A DNA stretch of 64,000 nt from Capra hircus (GCF_001704415.2 NC_030813.1:15952001-16016000), one strand, 5' to 3'; shown: positions 11,440 through 22,546, numbered from the stretch's first letter. Notes: generated by a model not told the origin, from the letters alone. A program made the numbers and translations.

Positions 11440-11561
11440 GTAAGCACGAAGCGGCTTCTGGGAGATGTCTCCATGGTCCCAACCAAACACCTTTGTCCTC
11501 CCCACTGAGTCACCGCCTTGTTCTGAGCCTCCAAGCTTTTCCTTTGGCCTCTGGATGTAAA

Positions 11562-11692
11562 GATCCCCTGGAGAAGGAAATGGCCACTCAGTCCAGCATT
11601 CTTGCCTGGAAAATTCCTTGGACAGAGGAGCCTGGCAGGCTACAGTCCATGGGGTCTCCAAGAGTCGGACACCGCTTAGCAACTAAACCACC
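11562..11692 (+). mobile_element. Bov-A SINE body, sense, 5'-truncated
   Basis: It starts inside the Bov-A unit ('agatcccctggagaaggaaatgg' region) and ends 'gcttagcaactaaaccacc'. No tRNA head is present. Confidence 0.85.
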
Positions 11693-11784
11693 ACTGGCTG
11701 TTGCATTATCAGCCCCTTTCCCTTAGCTAAAGTTCCCTCAATCTAATACCCAGAGGAAAAATCTTCCTTAAGCCATTATACAGC

Positions 11785-11945
11785 AGTCTAACAAGGTGAT
11801 TAAGAGCACAGACTCTGGAACTAGACGGCCTGGGTTTACATTCCAGTTCTTACCAATTACTACTTTGTGACCTTGAGCAAGTTTCCTCACCTGCAACATT
11901 GGTGATCTTAAGAGATGAGAAAAGTGATACGCAGAGCAGTTAAGC
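11785..11945 (+). mobile_element. MIR SINE, sense
   Basis: The order 'gattaagagcacagactctgg', 'cctgggtttacattccag', 'gtgaccttgagcaagtttcc' is the MIR core. Confidence 0.8.
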
Positions 11946-11966
11946 AAGTTGCCCCAAGTCTTACAG

Positions 11967-12194
11967 GGGCTTCCCAGGTGGCTCAGTGGTAAAGAATCCA
12001 CCTGCAATGCAGGAGGCCCGGGAGATGCGCGTTTGATCCCTGGGTCGGGAAGGTCCCCTAGAGAAGGAAATGACAACCTATTCCAGGATTCTTGCTTGGG
12101 AAATCCCAAGCACAGAGAAGCCTGGCGGGCTACAGTCCGTGGGGGGGTCACAAAGAGTCAGACACAACTTCAGCGACTAAACACCACCACGACA
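11967..12194 (+). mobile_element. Bov-tA SINE, sense, full length
   Basis: It runs from 'gggcttcccaggtggctcag' to 'cagcgactaaacaccacc'. A perfect 11-bp duplication AAGTCTTACAG lies at 11956-11966 and 12195-12205. Confidence 0.96.
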
Positions 12195-12205
12195 AAGTCT
12201 TACAG

Positions 12206-12529
12206 ATAAGCAATGGTATATTCAGGATCGAAGCCTAGACTTCTGAGTAAAAATCCAAAGGATCTCATTTCAGATGCTTCCAGTTGGAAGTCAGTTCTCC
12301 CCTCTTAGAAATCCCTTTGGCTTCTCAGGACCCCTGCCCCTCCCTCCTTCAGTATCACAGGGATGCTACTGCCACCACCTAACATAACTACATCAGTTCC
12401 TCTTCTGGTGGCGACCTGAAGGCAGGGTGCCAGCCAGGGCAGGGCATTTAGGACACTTTATTGAAATCACTTACAAACAGTGGGTTATAGAAAAAGGCAG
12501 AGTTACTGACATCCTGTAACTTCCTGGAT
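12206..12529 (+). other. CFI intron segment, no gene seen
   Basis: Unclassified intronic sequence between two SINEs. Confidence 0.4.
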
Positions 12530-12735
12530 GTGTGTGTGCGCTCAGTCGCATCCAACTCTTTGTGACATTTTGGACCATAGCCTGCCAGGCTCCGCTGTCC
12601 ATGGAATTCTCCAAACAAGAATACTGGAGTTGGTTGCCATGCCCTCCTCCAGAGGATCTTCCCAACCCAGGAATCAAGCCTGAGCCTCCTGCACTGCAAG
12701 CAGATTCTTTATTGCTGAGCCATCAGGGAAGCCCC
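12530..12735 (-). mobile_element. Bov-tA SINE, antisense
   Basis: Full Bov-tA in reverse. The target duplication AACTTCYTGGAT is at 12518-12529 and 12736-12747, with one mismatch. Confidence 0.94.
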
Positions 12736-12904
12736 AACTTCTTGGATACAGCAATTTAAAATCTTGGAAAGTCACAAGAGTGAGAAGAAAGTAAATAGAC
12801 TATTCCCTGTGCCTCCCCCCACCCCACCATCTTAAAATGGAGCTAAGGATTTCAGAGCACAAAAGGGGAGAACAGCACACAATCTACCCAGGCACGACTG
12901 CACA

Positions 12905-13140
12905 GTTAAGAGGCTAAGCTCTGAAGTCTGGCTACCTGGGTTCAAGTTCAGGCTCTGCCACTTATTAGCTGTCTGACCCTAGACAGGCTCACTAATGTCT
13001 CTGGGCCCTTATCTCATCTTAAAATAGGTATAGTAATGATCTTTCCCTCATAGGGTTGTGATGAGGATTAAAACAGTGAACAATTAATAAATATTAAGCA
13101 CTCCGTGAGTACTAGGTACTCCTATTATTTTTCCACTCAG
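12905..13140 (+). mobile_element. MIR SINE, sense
   Basis: The MIR core ('gctacctgggttcaagttcagg', 'gccacttattagctgtctgacc') continues to the 3' tail ('aaatattaagcactcc'). Confidence 0.85.
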
Positions 13141-13342
13141 CTGTTGATGCTACTTTGAGATTGCCATCTCATTGTGAAATATGCTTCCATAAAGTAGAGG
13201 AAGGAGAGTACTTGCTCAACTTGGAGAATGAGTATTAATAGAAGACACAGTATTTTCCAACCTGCATTTCCACAACTCTTTGGGCCTGCTCTGTAAGGGA
13301 GCCCATTGTTATTGCCTGTTAGGAAAGTGTAGGAAAGTCAGT

Positions 13343-13478
13343 GTTTGGACTTTGCTGGAGGTCCAAGTATTAAGCCTGCATGCTTCTAACGCAGGGGGTG
13401 GGAGTTCAATCCCTGGTCAGGGAACTAAGATCCCACATGCCACACAGCACGCTCAAAAAATACAAACAAAAACCTTGA
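13343..13478 (+). mobile_element. CHR-type tRNA-Glu SINE, sense
   Basis: It is diverged at the 5' end, but 'gagttcaatccctggtcagg' and 'aactaagatcccacatgcc' are diagnostic. It sits less than 100 bp before the last CFI exon. Confidence 0.85.
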
Positions 13479-13576
13479 AAAAAATAAAAAGAAAGTCCGT
13501 GTCAGTACAGGCACGGGCGGAAGAACAGCCTTGACAATGGAAGTAAATGTGGGATTTTGTCCCTTGTCTTCCTCAG

Positions 13577-13794
13577 GTACAGATGACGGTTCTATTGATG
13601 CCTGTAAAGGGGACTCTGGAGGCCCCTTAGTCTGCCAGGATGTCAACAACGTGACTTACGTTTGGGGTGTTGTGAGTTGGGGTGAAAACTGCGGAAAATC
13701 AGGGTTCCCAGGTGTTTACACCAAAGTGGCCAATTATTTTGACTGGATTAGTCATCATGTAGGAAGGTCTCTTATTTCTCAGCACAATGTATAA
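13577..13794 (+). CDS. CFI: Complement factor I, last coding exon with catalytic Ser
   Basis: This exon encodes the C-terminal 72 residues, from GTDDGSIDACKGDSGGPLVC to WISHHVGRSLISQHNV and TAA. GDSGG holds the catalytic serine. The Asp six residues before that Ser (in DACKGDSGG) is the trypsin-type S1 specificity residue, in line with cleavage after Arg in C3b and C4b. NNVT is a conserved N-glycosylation sequon. The acceptor is CTTCCTCAG. By my count the light chain encoded in this window is about 243 residues, the usual family length. No frame break is seen, so the protease domain should be functional. Confidence 0.98.
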
Positions 13795-13995
13795 AACTAT
13801 GATCTCTCTCTTCTCGCTACTCTTTTTTCTCTCAGGAGCTCCATTTTAATTGAAATGATACTGAATAATTAGTCCTTCTTCAAGGAAAAGAATAGAGGCA
13901 GTTTGATGGGACATTTTTTAAAGGTCTCTACAAAGTTTATGCCATGTTGGAATTTTGCTGTATAATTCTCAAATAAATATTTCAGTCAAGCATAC
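13795..13995 (+). other. CFI: CFI 3'UTR
   Basis: About 200 bases of AT-rich sequence between the stop codon and the expected cleavage site, some 15-25 bases after the AATAAA. The short 3'UTR agrees with other mammalian CFI transcripts. The exact end is inferred. Confidence 0.8.
13972..13977 (+). promoter_or_regulatory. CFI: CFI poly(A) signal AATAAA
   Basis: A canonical AATAAA 178 bases after the stop codon, with T-rich sequence after the expected cleavage point. Confidence 0.88.
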
Positions 13996-14057
13996 ATATT
14001 TTATTTATAAGAGACCTGGATAATCTGTTCATTCAGGAGTGCTGTATGTGTGGTTTT

Positions 14058-14370
14058 TTTTTAAGATTTATGTATTTATTTTTTGACTGTGGGTCTTTGT
14101 TGCTACATGTTTACTTTCTCTAGTTGCCACGAGTGGGGGCTGCTCTTCATCGTGGTGCCCTGGCTTCTCGTCGCGGTAGCTTCTCATCTTGTTGTGGAGC
14201 ACACGCTCTAGGCGCAAGGGCTCAGTAGTTGCAGCGCTGTGGGCTCAGTAGTTGCCACCCACAGGCTTAGTTGCTCTGAAGCATGTGGGATCTGCCTGGA
14301 CTAGGGATTGAACCAGTGTCCCTTGCATTGCAAGGAGGATTCTTAACCCCTGGACACCAGGGAAGCCTGG
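14058..14370 (-). mobile_element. CHR-type SINE, near full length, antisense
   Basis: A T-rich tail, then 'gactgtgggtctttgttgc', the GC-rich body and the reversed tRNA head ending 'ggacaccagggaagcc'. It lies just after the end of CFI. Confidence 0.9.
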
Positions 14371-14394
14371 GAGTGCTGTATTGACTGTACTAAG

Positions 14395-14515
14395 GTTTAG
14401 CAAGTGGAAGGACATTGGATTCCCATAAGCCCGGTTCAAACCCCAACTCTACCACCTGCTCATGGCTTGGCCCTGGGCAATTTACTATTTTGTTTTTGTG
14501 CCTCATTTCCCACTT
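14395..14515 (+). mobile_element. MIR SINE, sense
   Basis: The order 'ccggttcaaaccccaactctacc' to 'ccctgggcaatttac' is MIR-like. Confidence 0.7.
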
Positions 14516-15128
14516 TTAAAAAGGAAACTGGAATTTTGAGAAAATGAAACTACATATTACAGTAAAACCATTGCCATAATACTTGTCACAGGAAAATAAT
14601 GGACCTCACAGCTCTTGTCCCATTTTTCTGGCTAAGTATTCAAAGTTCCTGAAAACTTAGTTCCTTATTTCACAAGTCCTCCTTAAATCCCACCATGGTC
14701 CAGCACCACACAAATCCGTATCTCCAGCCCTGACCTTTCCTAGAAGTCCGGACTGTGCGTCTCACTGAGCGCTTAACATGTCTGCTGGATGCCTGATAGC
14801 ATTTTCAAAGAAAGGCCAACCCCAAACTCTACCCCTATTCTTCAACCTGTTCTTCCCACCTCAGCAAATCCCCTACGGCCTCAGTGTACACTGGGCATGC
14901 AGTTGCTCTCCATCACATGAGCCTCCTTTAATTTCACCATAGCACTTGTCATCACCCAACACATTCTGTTTGCACTTGTCTACCCTACTCCGAAACACCC
15001 ACCACCCTGCAGCCCCCACTACACTGCAAGACACAGGAGACTTTGTCTTCTTATCAGCATCCCTAGCACTTGGTTCATAAACAGTGCTCGCTGCTTTTAC
15101 TTTTTTTTTTTTTTTTTTAAGGGCAGCT
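14516..15128 (+). other. CFI-PLA2G12A intergenic segment, no gene seen
   Basis: Unclassified sequence; an 18-base T run at 15101-15118 is the only simple repeat. Confidence 0.4.
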
Positions 15129-15139
15129 ATCAACATCCT

Positions 15140-17192
15140 TCTTGGGTGGCCCCACAGGGCATGGCTTAGTTTCATTGAGTTAGACAAGGCTGTGGTCCCA
15201 GTGTGATTAGATTGACTAGTTTTCTGTGATTATGGTTTCAGTGTGTCTGCCCTCTGCTGCCCTCTTGCAACACCTACCGTCTTACTTGGGTTTCTCTTAC
15301 CTTGGACGTGGGGTATCTCTTCATGGCTGCTCCAGCAAAGCGCAGCTGCTGTTCCTTACCTTGGATGAAGGGTATCTCCTCACCGCCGCCCCTCTTGACC
15401 TTGAACGTGGAATAGCTCCTTTAGGCCCTCCTGCGCCTGCGCAGCCACCGCTCCTTGGACATGGGGTTGCTCCTCCCGGCCACCGCGCCTGGCCTCAGGT
15501 GGGGGATAGCTCCTCCCAGCCACTCCCCAGACCTCGGATGTAGGGTAGCTCCTCTCGGCTGCTCCTGCGCTGTCGCAGCCTGGCACTCTCGGTCGCCACC
15601 CCTGACCTCGGAAGCAGGGTAGCTCCTCCTGGCCACCACCCCTGACCAAGATAATCACAGTGGAGTGATCACCCACCTAGAGCCAGACATCCTGGAATGT
15701 GAAGTCAAGTGGCCCTTAGAAAGCATCACTACGAACAAAGCTAGTGGAGGTGATGGAATTCCAGTTGAGCTATTTCGAATCCTGAAAGATGATGCTGCAC
15801 TCAATATGCCAGCAAATTTGGAAAACTCAGCAGTGGCCACAGGACTGGAAAAGGTCAGTTTTCATTCCAATCCCAAAGAATGGCAATGCCAAAGAATGCT
15901 CAAACTACCACACAATTGCACTCATCTCACATGCTAGTAAAGTAATGCTCAAAATTCCCCAAGCCAGGCTTCAGCAATACATGAACCGTGAACTTCCTGA
16001 TGTTCAAGCTGGTTTTAGAAAAGGGAGAGGAACCAGAGACCAAATTGCCAACATCTGCTGGATCATCAAAAAAGCAAGAGAGTTCCAGAAAAAACATCTA
16101 TTCTTGCTTTATTGACTATGCCGAAGGCTTTGACTATGTGGATCACAACAAACGTGGAAAATTCTGAAAGTGATGGGAGCACCAGACCACCTGACCTGCC
16201 TCTTGAGAAACCTATATGCAGTTCAGGAAGCAACAGTTAGAACTGGACATGGGACAACAGACTGGTTCCAGATAGGAAAAGGAGTATGTCAAGGCTGTAT
16301 ATTGTCACCCTGCTTATTTAACTTCTATGCAGAGTACATCATGAGAAACGCTGGGCTGGAAGAAGCACAAGCTGGAATCAACATTGCCGGGAGAGTTATC
16401 AATAACCTCAGATATGCAGATGACACCACCCTTATGGCAGAAAGTGAAGAGGAACTAAAAAGCCTCTTGATGAAAGTGAAAGAGGAGAGTGAAAAAGTTG
16501 GCTTAAAGCTCAACATTCAGAAAACTACAATCATGGCATCTGGTCCCATCACTTCATGGGAAATGGATGGGCAAACAGTGGAAACAGTGTCAGACTTTAT
16601 TTTTGGGGGCTCCAAAATCACTGCAGATGGTGACTGCAGCCATGAAATTAAAAGACGCTTACTCCTTGGAAGAAAAGTTATGCCCAACTTAGATAGCATA
16701 TTCAAAAGCAGAGACATTACTTTGCCTGCTAAGGTCCGTCTAGTCAAGGCTATGGTTTTTCCAGTGGTCATGTATGGATGTGAGACTTGGACTGTGAAGA
16801 AGGCTGAGCACCTAAGAATTGATGCTTTTGAACTGTGGTGTTGGAGAAGACTCTTGCAAGTCCCCTGGACTGCAAGGAGATCCAACCAGTCCATTCTGAA
16901 GGAGATCAGCCCTGGGATTTCTTTGGAAGGGATGATGCTAAAACTGAAACTCCAGTACTTTGGCTACCTCATGCGAAGAGTTGACTCATTGGAAAAGACT
17001 CTGATGCTGGGAGGGATTGGGGGCAGGAGAAGAAGGGGACGACCAAGGACGAGATGGCTGGATGGCATCACTGACTCGATGGACGTGAGTCTGAATGAAC
17101 TCCGGGAGTTGGTGATGGACAGGGAGGCCTGGCGTGCTGTGATTCATGGGGTCGCAAAGAGTTGGACACGACTGAGCGATTGAACTGAACTG
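15140..17192 (+). mobile_element. BovB LINE with inverted 5' segment (twin-priming type)
   Basis: The right part (about 15648-17192) is BovB ORF2 in sense: reverse transcriptase with the YADD active-site motif near 16410, then the 3' end with the short (CTGAA)n tail. The left part (15140-15647) is BovB 5'UTR in antisense, GC-rich with repeated 'ggggtatctcctc'-like units. The two meet at about 15644-15647, where GACC is shared by both. A perfect 11-bp target duplication ATCAACATCCT lies at 15129-15139 and 17193-17203, so both parts came from one insertion. The coding part starts inside the RT region and has frame breaks near 16110-16165; it is dead. Confidence 0.93.
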
Positions 17193-17203
17193 ATCAACAT
17201 CCT

Positions 17204-17339
17204 AAAGACAGAGGTTTAGTTTTTCACATAAATATTACCTTTAGAACCTGAGAGCTAGAACCAGTTCTGGATAGATTCCAGTTGTATTAATAATATGAAT
17301 GTCCATTTCTACATTTATTCCAAAATCAGTTATTGCCCA
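17204..17339 (+). other. Intergenic, no feature seen
   Basis: Short unclassified sequence that carries the right target duplication on its left side. Confidence 0.4.
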
Positions 17340-17580
17340 GATTTTTTTCCTTTTAAAAATTTTAGTAAAATAAACATAAAGGTTGTTTGTTTGCTTTTAC
17401 CATTTTAACCATTTTGAACTGTGCAGTTCAGTGGCATTAAGCATATTCACATTTTTTATGCAGCCATCTCCAGGAATCTTTTGTCTTCCCAAACTGAAAC
17501 TGTCCCGTGAAGCAGTAATTCCTGCTTCCCTCCCACGCTGCCCATTTTTAATTTCTTTTGTCATTGCATGCAAGAGAGCA
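17340..17580 (-). mobile_element. Old L1 3'UTR fragment, antisense
   Basis: The pattern 'taccattttaaccattttg', 'cagttcagtggcattaagc' and 'cttcccaaactgaaact' matches ancient mammalian L1 3' ends in reverse. Confidence 0.7.
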
Positions 17581-18028
17581 TCTGGTTACTTACACCTGTG
17601 AAAGAAAGGCCCCCAAAGCAGTGATTACCTAAAAATTGTTTATGATTTTGCTCCTGCATCCAGGGATTGACTGGACTGGCTAGGTAGCTCCTCCATCCTC
17701 TCATACAGCTGCCATCACACAGGGCTGGGACAAGGATAATCTTGAAGCCGTCTTCACTCATGGCTGGTGTCTGGTGGCTGGGCTGGGAGACTCAGCAGCT
17801 GGGGTTCTCAAGCATCTCTCTCTATGTGGTCTTTCCACATGAGCTCTCAACCAGGTGACTTGGGGTCACCAGACTTCTTACATAGCAGTTGACAAGTGTC
17901 TCAAGAGAACCTTCAGAACCTGCACTGGCTTTCTAAACCTAGCCTGGAAAGCTTAGCTTAGATTAGCTTCCATCACAAAGACCGGACCAGGTCAAGGGGA
18001 AGAAGCATAACCCATTTCTTGACAGGAG
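17581..18028 (+). other. Intergenic, no gene seen
   Basis: No confident repeat or gene assignment. Confidence 0.4.
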
Positions 18029-18243
18029 GGGTGTCAAAGAATTTGTGGCGTGTTTTAAAACCACCATTTTGTGGATCAGAAGGTGAAGCCCTCACGCACA
18101 TACCATTCCATATACCAGTGAATAGTACATGTCCCAACAGGAAGAGGCTACTTTGCATTTCCAGCAGGAAGTGACACCAGTACTTTACTACCACCAGCAG
18201 AAGGAAGAAAGATTTTCTCCCTGCCTGACAACAGCTCAGCCAA
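18029..18243 (+). mobile_element. Truncated copy of an LTR-like repeat
   Basis: The part 18071-18243 is a diverged direct copy of 20506-20673. Both share 'actttgcatttccagcagg' and 'tactttactaccaccagca'. The copy stops before the TATA and poly(A) part seen in the second copy, so this is a 5' fragment. The family name is not certain. Confidence 0.65.
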
Positions 18244-18534
18244 CTTGAAGCACATGCCCTTTTAGCAGGTATCTGTTTATGAGCAAAAAGAGAAGAGTAC
18301 TAAGGGCTACAAGCTGGGAAACTCCACATATGGGCACCCTCAGCTGACCCAGGAAGGAGCAGCACCGTGGCAACTCGATGGACTAGTCTGAACAGTGACC
18401 GGAGACCGCACAGAAGAGTGGACCCTAGTGGGGCAAGGAGAGGAGCAGCTTCTCCATAGTGACCCCATGTGGTAGAGACTGGGAACAGCAGGAGTGGGAA
18501 GGCCTGATTTGAGGGCTCTCCCAGCTTGGAGGTT

Positions 18535-18640
18535 CTTGCCTGGAGAATCCCAGGGACGGGGATGCCTGGTGGGCTGCCGTCTATGGGGTCGCACAGAGTC
18601 AGACACGACTGAAGCGACTTAGCAGCAGCAGGAGCAGCAG
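18535..18640 (+). mobile_element. Single Bov-A unit, sense
   Basis: About 106 bp of Bov-A with an AGC-rich tail. CCAGYTTGGAGGTT flanks it at 18521-18534 and 18641-18654 with one mismatch. Confidence 0.88.
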
Positions 18641-18692
18641 CCAGTTTGGAGGTTTGTGTGAGGGCTCCTGGTTGCACACCACAGAAGCCAAT

Positions 18693-19162
18693 TCAGTTCA
18701 GTTCAGTTCAGTTCAGTTCAGTCGCTCAGTCGTGTCTGACTCTTTGCGACTCCATGAATCGCAGCACGCCAGGCCTCCCTGTCCATCACCAACTCCCGGA
18801 GTTCAATCAGACTCACATCCATCGAGTCCGTGACGCCATCCAGCCATCTCATCCTCTGTCGTCCCCTTCTCCTCCTGCCCCAAGTCCCTCCCAGCATCAG
18901 AGTCTTTTCCAATGAGTCAACTCTTCGCATGAGGTGGCCAAAGTACTGGAGTTTCAGCTTTAGCATCATCCCGTCCAAAGAAATCCCAGGGCTGATCTCC
19001 TTCAGAATGGACTGGTTGGATCTCTTTGCAGTCCAAGGGACTTGCAAGAGTCTTCTCCAACACCACAGTTCAAAAGCATCAATTCTTAGGTGCTCAGCCT
19101 TCTTCACAGTCCAAGTCTCACATCCATACATGACTACTGGAAAAACCATAGCCTTGACTAGT
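18693..19162 (-). mobile_element. BovB LINE 3' fragment, antisense, 470 bp
   Basis: It begins with the reversed (CTGAA)n tail ('ttcagttcagttcagttcag') and covers the BovB ORF2 C-terminus, open for 143 codons on the minus strand (18718-19149). A perfect 14-bp duplication CCACAGAAGCCAAT is at 18679-18692 and 19163-19176. The 5' part is missing. Confidence 0.96.
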
Positions 19163-19176
19163 CCACAGAAGCCAAT

Positions 19177-20437
19177 AGTATTGCTTAAATGAAAAAAAAG
19201 GAAAAAGATTTATTCAAATACATTGCACAGTTCAGAGTCTCCAAAAAAGCCAGAAAGTTGATTCCCACTGCCACTAGCTTGTGTCCCCCGCTCTATGCCT
19301 AATCCTACTGCAGAGGCTGGGCCCTGGACACTACTGATTGACCCTTTGCCATTACTGCTTCTGTGAGTTAGCGTGATCTTCCCTGAAGGTGGTCAACAAA
19401 CAGAGGTCACTAGATGTGGAACTCTGCTATCACCACATTTAACCCGAGGAGCCTGGAGGGCTGCCGTCTATGGGGTCGCACAGAGGACACGACTGAAGTG
19501 ACTTAGCAGCAGCAGAACTCACCAGCTTATAAGGCAGATGGGAAAATAAATTACAAAGCTGCACTTGACTGGTACAATGGTAAGAAACCTCATCGGAGAA
19601 TCATAAATCAGCTTTAAGAGTCCAAGAAGACTTCCCCAGAGACGAGCTTAATCTGAATTATGGAAGAACTTTCCAGGCAGATACGAACACAAAAGCCCTG
19701 TGACTTGAGGAACCAAACTCAACACCAAAGGGATGGAGAGCAGTTCAGCATGACTGGAGCCCAGGGTGCAGCTGAGGAGCTGGAGACGAAGAAAAGGTCA
19801 CATCAGGGAGGGCCTTGTGTCAGAGTTGGCACCAATGAAAGACTTAGGAAAGTTCCTGCTGGATGCATCACAAAAGATTTTTGGAGGGAGTAAGATGAGG
19901 TAGGGAAGAGAGTTAAGAGATAATTGGAATCCAAATGAAAAATGATGAATGGAGAAACCAAAGCAGGGCCCCTATATAGAGAATGGAACTAATTCTAGGT
20001 ATGTTAAGGAGCAAAACAGATGATATCTGGGGACACAAGACATATAGCACTAGGGAGAGGGATAGGAGTCTAGGGTAATTTCCAGGTCTTCTCTTGGATA
20101 ATGAGGTGATCAGTGTTGACACTGATTGCAGAAATAAAGGGAAGAGAGGAATGGAAGTAGGTTTAGTCAGGAATATTTTGCTGTCTATGGGAGTCTGGCA
20201 AAGATAAATAGTAGGAAAATATAAAGTAGGAAATAAAAAAATTCAGTCAATCAGAGGTTTGAAAGTAGTCAGAAACCCAACTGAGTGAAATCACACACCT
20301 GAATTTATCCTGATGGTCTAAAACCTGCAATTTCACTTAAGTGGATTTCTTTCCATCTTCTCCAGTGCTTTGTCTTTGTGTGCCAAGTAATCTTACATTC
20401 TAGCCACAAAGGTCACTTGAAACTCTCTCTCCCTGAT
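19177..20437 (+). other. Intergenic, one small SINE fragment, no gene seen
   Basis: A purine-rich stretch near 19190-19210, then sequence I cannot classify. The open frame at 19660-19893 has no recognisable domain. Confidence 0.4.
19449..19514 (+). mobile_element. Bov-A 3' fragment, sense
   Basis: About 66 bp of Bov-A 3' end with AGC tail. Confidence 0.75.
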
Positions 20438-20465
20438 TACTATGGTCTGAAAATCTGTGCCCCAC

Positions 20466-20936
20466 TGTGAAATTAATAAAGGGAAACCTCACTAAAATGC
20501 AGTTGGGTGATCAGAAAGGGAAGCTCTCATGCATATGCCCTCTATATATCAATCAATGGCACAGATCCCAACAGGAAGAAACTACTTTGCATTTCCAGCA
20601 GGAAGTGACACTACTTTACTACCACCAGCAAAAGGAAAAAAGATTTTCTTCTTGTCTGGTAACAGCTCAGCCAATGAGACAGTGTCACAAATTGGCCAGT
20701 GAAAAGCCAGTATACATCAAGCTCAGAGTTTTCTCCAATGACCTTTTCATTTAAAACAGGCCTCTCTCAACTTCCCAATATCGTCTATAAAAGACTTTCC
20801 TTTCCTTTGTTTGCACGTAGACTTGGATGTGCTTCAGGACAATTGCATGTCTTGAATTGTAATTCTTTGCTGCTCCAGAATAAACCTGTTTTATTGGGAA
20901 AATAACTGGCTGTTTTATTGTTTTACATTGACCCTC
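20466..20936 (+). mobile_element. Solo LTR-like element
   Basis: It has the order expected of a retroviral LTR: a CCAAT motif near 20671, 'ctataaaag' (TATA) near 20785, and AATAAA near 20880 followed by a T-rich stretch. The first 200 bp recur at 18029-18243. It sits inside a MaLR LTR. No internal retroviral genes are present. The exact ends and family are inferred. Confidence 0.65.
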
Positions 20937-20981
20937 CATACTTATATTTTGAAATTCTAATACCCAGTGTGATGGTATCAG

Positions 20982-21859
20982 TTCAGTTCAGTTCAGTTGC
21001 TCAGTCATTTCTGACTCTTTGCGACTGCATGAACCACAGCACGCCAGGCCTCCCTGTCCATCACCAATTCCCAGAGTCTACCCAAACTCATGTCCATTGA
21101 GTTGGTGATGCCATCCAACCATCTCATCCTCTGTTGTCCCCTTCTCCTCATGCCCTCAATCTTTCCCAGCATCAGGGTCTTTTCAAATGAGTCAGTTCCT
21201 CGCATCAGGTGGCCAAAGTATTGGAGTTTCAGCTTTAGCATCAGTACTTCCAATGAACACTCAGGACTGATCTCCTTTAGGACGGACTGGTTGGATCTCC
21301 TTGCAGTCCAAGGGACTCTCAAGAGTCTTCCTCCAACACTACAGTTCAAAAGCATCAATTCTTTAGTGCTCAGCTTTCTTTACAGTCCAACTCTCACATC
21401 CATCCATGACTACTGGAAAAACCATAGCCTTGCTAGACAGACCTTTGTTGGCAAAGTAATGTCTCTGCTTTTGAATATGCTATCTAGGTTGCTCACAACT
21501 TTCCTTAAGGAGTAAATGTCTTTTAATTTCATGGCTGCAGTCACCATCTGTAGTGATTTTGGAGCCCAGAAAAATAAAGTCAGCCACTGTTTCCACTATT
21601 TTCCCATCTATTTGCCATGAACTGATGGGACCGGATGCCATGATCTTCGTTTTCTGAATGTTGAGCTTTAATCCAACTTTTTCACTCTCCTCTTTCACTT
21701 TCATCAAGAGCTCTTTAGTTCTTCTTCACTTTCTGTCATAAGGGTGGTGTCATCTGCATCTCTGAGGTTATTGACATTTCTCCTGGCAATCTTGATTCTG
21801 GCTTGTGCTTCCTCCAGCCCAGCGTTTCTCATTATGTACTCTGCATATAAGTTAAATAG
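20982..21859 (-). mobile_element. BovB LINE 3' fragment, antisense, 878 bp
   Basis: Reversed BovB tail, then ORF2 C-terminal half up to just past the YADD region; several frame breaks. TGGTATCAG is duplicated at 20973-20981 and 21860-21868. Confidence 0.95.
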
Positions 21860-22321
21860 TGGTATCAGGAAGTGGGATCTTTCAGAGGTGTCTAGGTCAT
21901 GAGGTTGGAACCCTCTCGAATGAGATTAATATCCTTATAAAAGAGACCCCAGAGGTCCCATACCTCTTCCACCATTTGAGGACATGGTGGAAAGTCAGCA
22001 GCCCACAACCGTGAAAAGGAATTTCTCCAGAACCCCACCATTCTGGCACCCTGATCTTGAACTTCCAGCCTCCACAACTATGAGAAATAAACTATTGTTG
22101 TTTGTAAGTCACCCAGTCTATGGTATTTTGGTACAGAAGCCCAAAGGTCTGATGATAGACCTCTCCAAGCAAAGTGCCATTACCTTCAACATATTAATAT
22201 TATGGAAGCAGACCTTGTTCACAGATCTGATGCAGCCATTTCTTGTCCTTCACTTCGTTTCCAGCTTGAAAGCTATCAAACCATTAATTTTCTTTAAGGC
22301 AGAGGCTAGAACCTAGCACTT

Positions 22322-22535
22322 GAAAGAGAAAGTGTTAGTTGCTGTCATGTCCAATTCTTTGCAACCCCATTGACTATAGCCCTCCAGGCTCCTCTGTCCA
22401 TGGAATTCTCCAGGCAAGAGTACTGCAGTGGGTTGCCATTCCCTTCTCCAGGGGATCTTCCTGACCTAGGGATCAAACCCAGGTCTTTCACATTGCGGGC
22501 AGATTCTTTACCATCTAAGCCATCAGGGAAGCCCC
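22322..22535 (-). mobile_element. Bov-tA SINE, antisense
   Basis: Full Bov-tA in reverse, with a perfect duplication ACCTAGCACTT at 22311-22321 and 22536-22546. Confidence 0.96.
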
Positions 22536-22546
22536 ACCTAGCACTT

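Larger units (their letters stand above)
20438..22145 (+). mobile_element. MaLR-type LTR split by two later insertions
   Basis: The left edge ('actatggtctgaaaatctgtg'), the middle (20941-20981, 'gaaattctaatacccagtgtg') and the right part (21860-22145, 'aggtcatgaggttggaaccc' to 'cccagtctatggtatttt') together follow the MST/MLT1 LTR consensus. Between them lie a younger LTR-like element and a BovB copy. Confidence 0.75.

Noticed and set aside
11127..11726. A 199-codon frame read as one exon
   Set aside because: Only 11335-11439 is conserved with CFI and is bounded by good splice sites; the rest is intron and SINE.
16170..17183. A 337-codon reverse transcriptase frame as a host gene or active element
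   Set aside because: It is the 3' part of a BovB ORF2 whose upstream part is frame-broken and whose endonuclease is missing; there is a target duplication around the whole unit.
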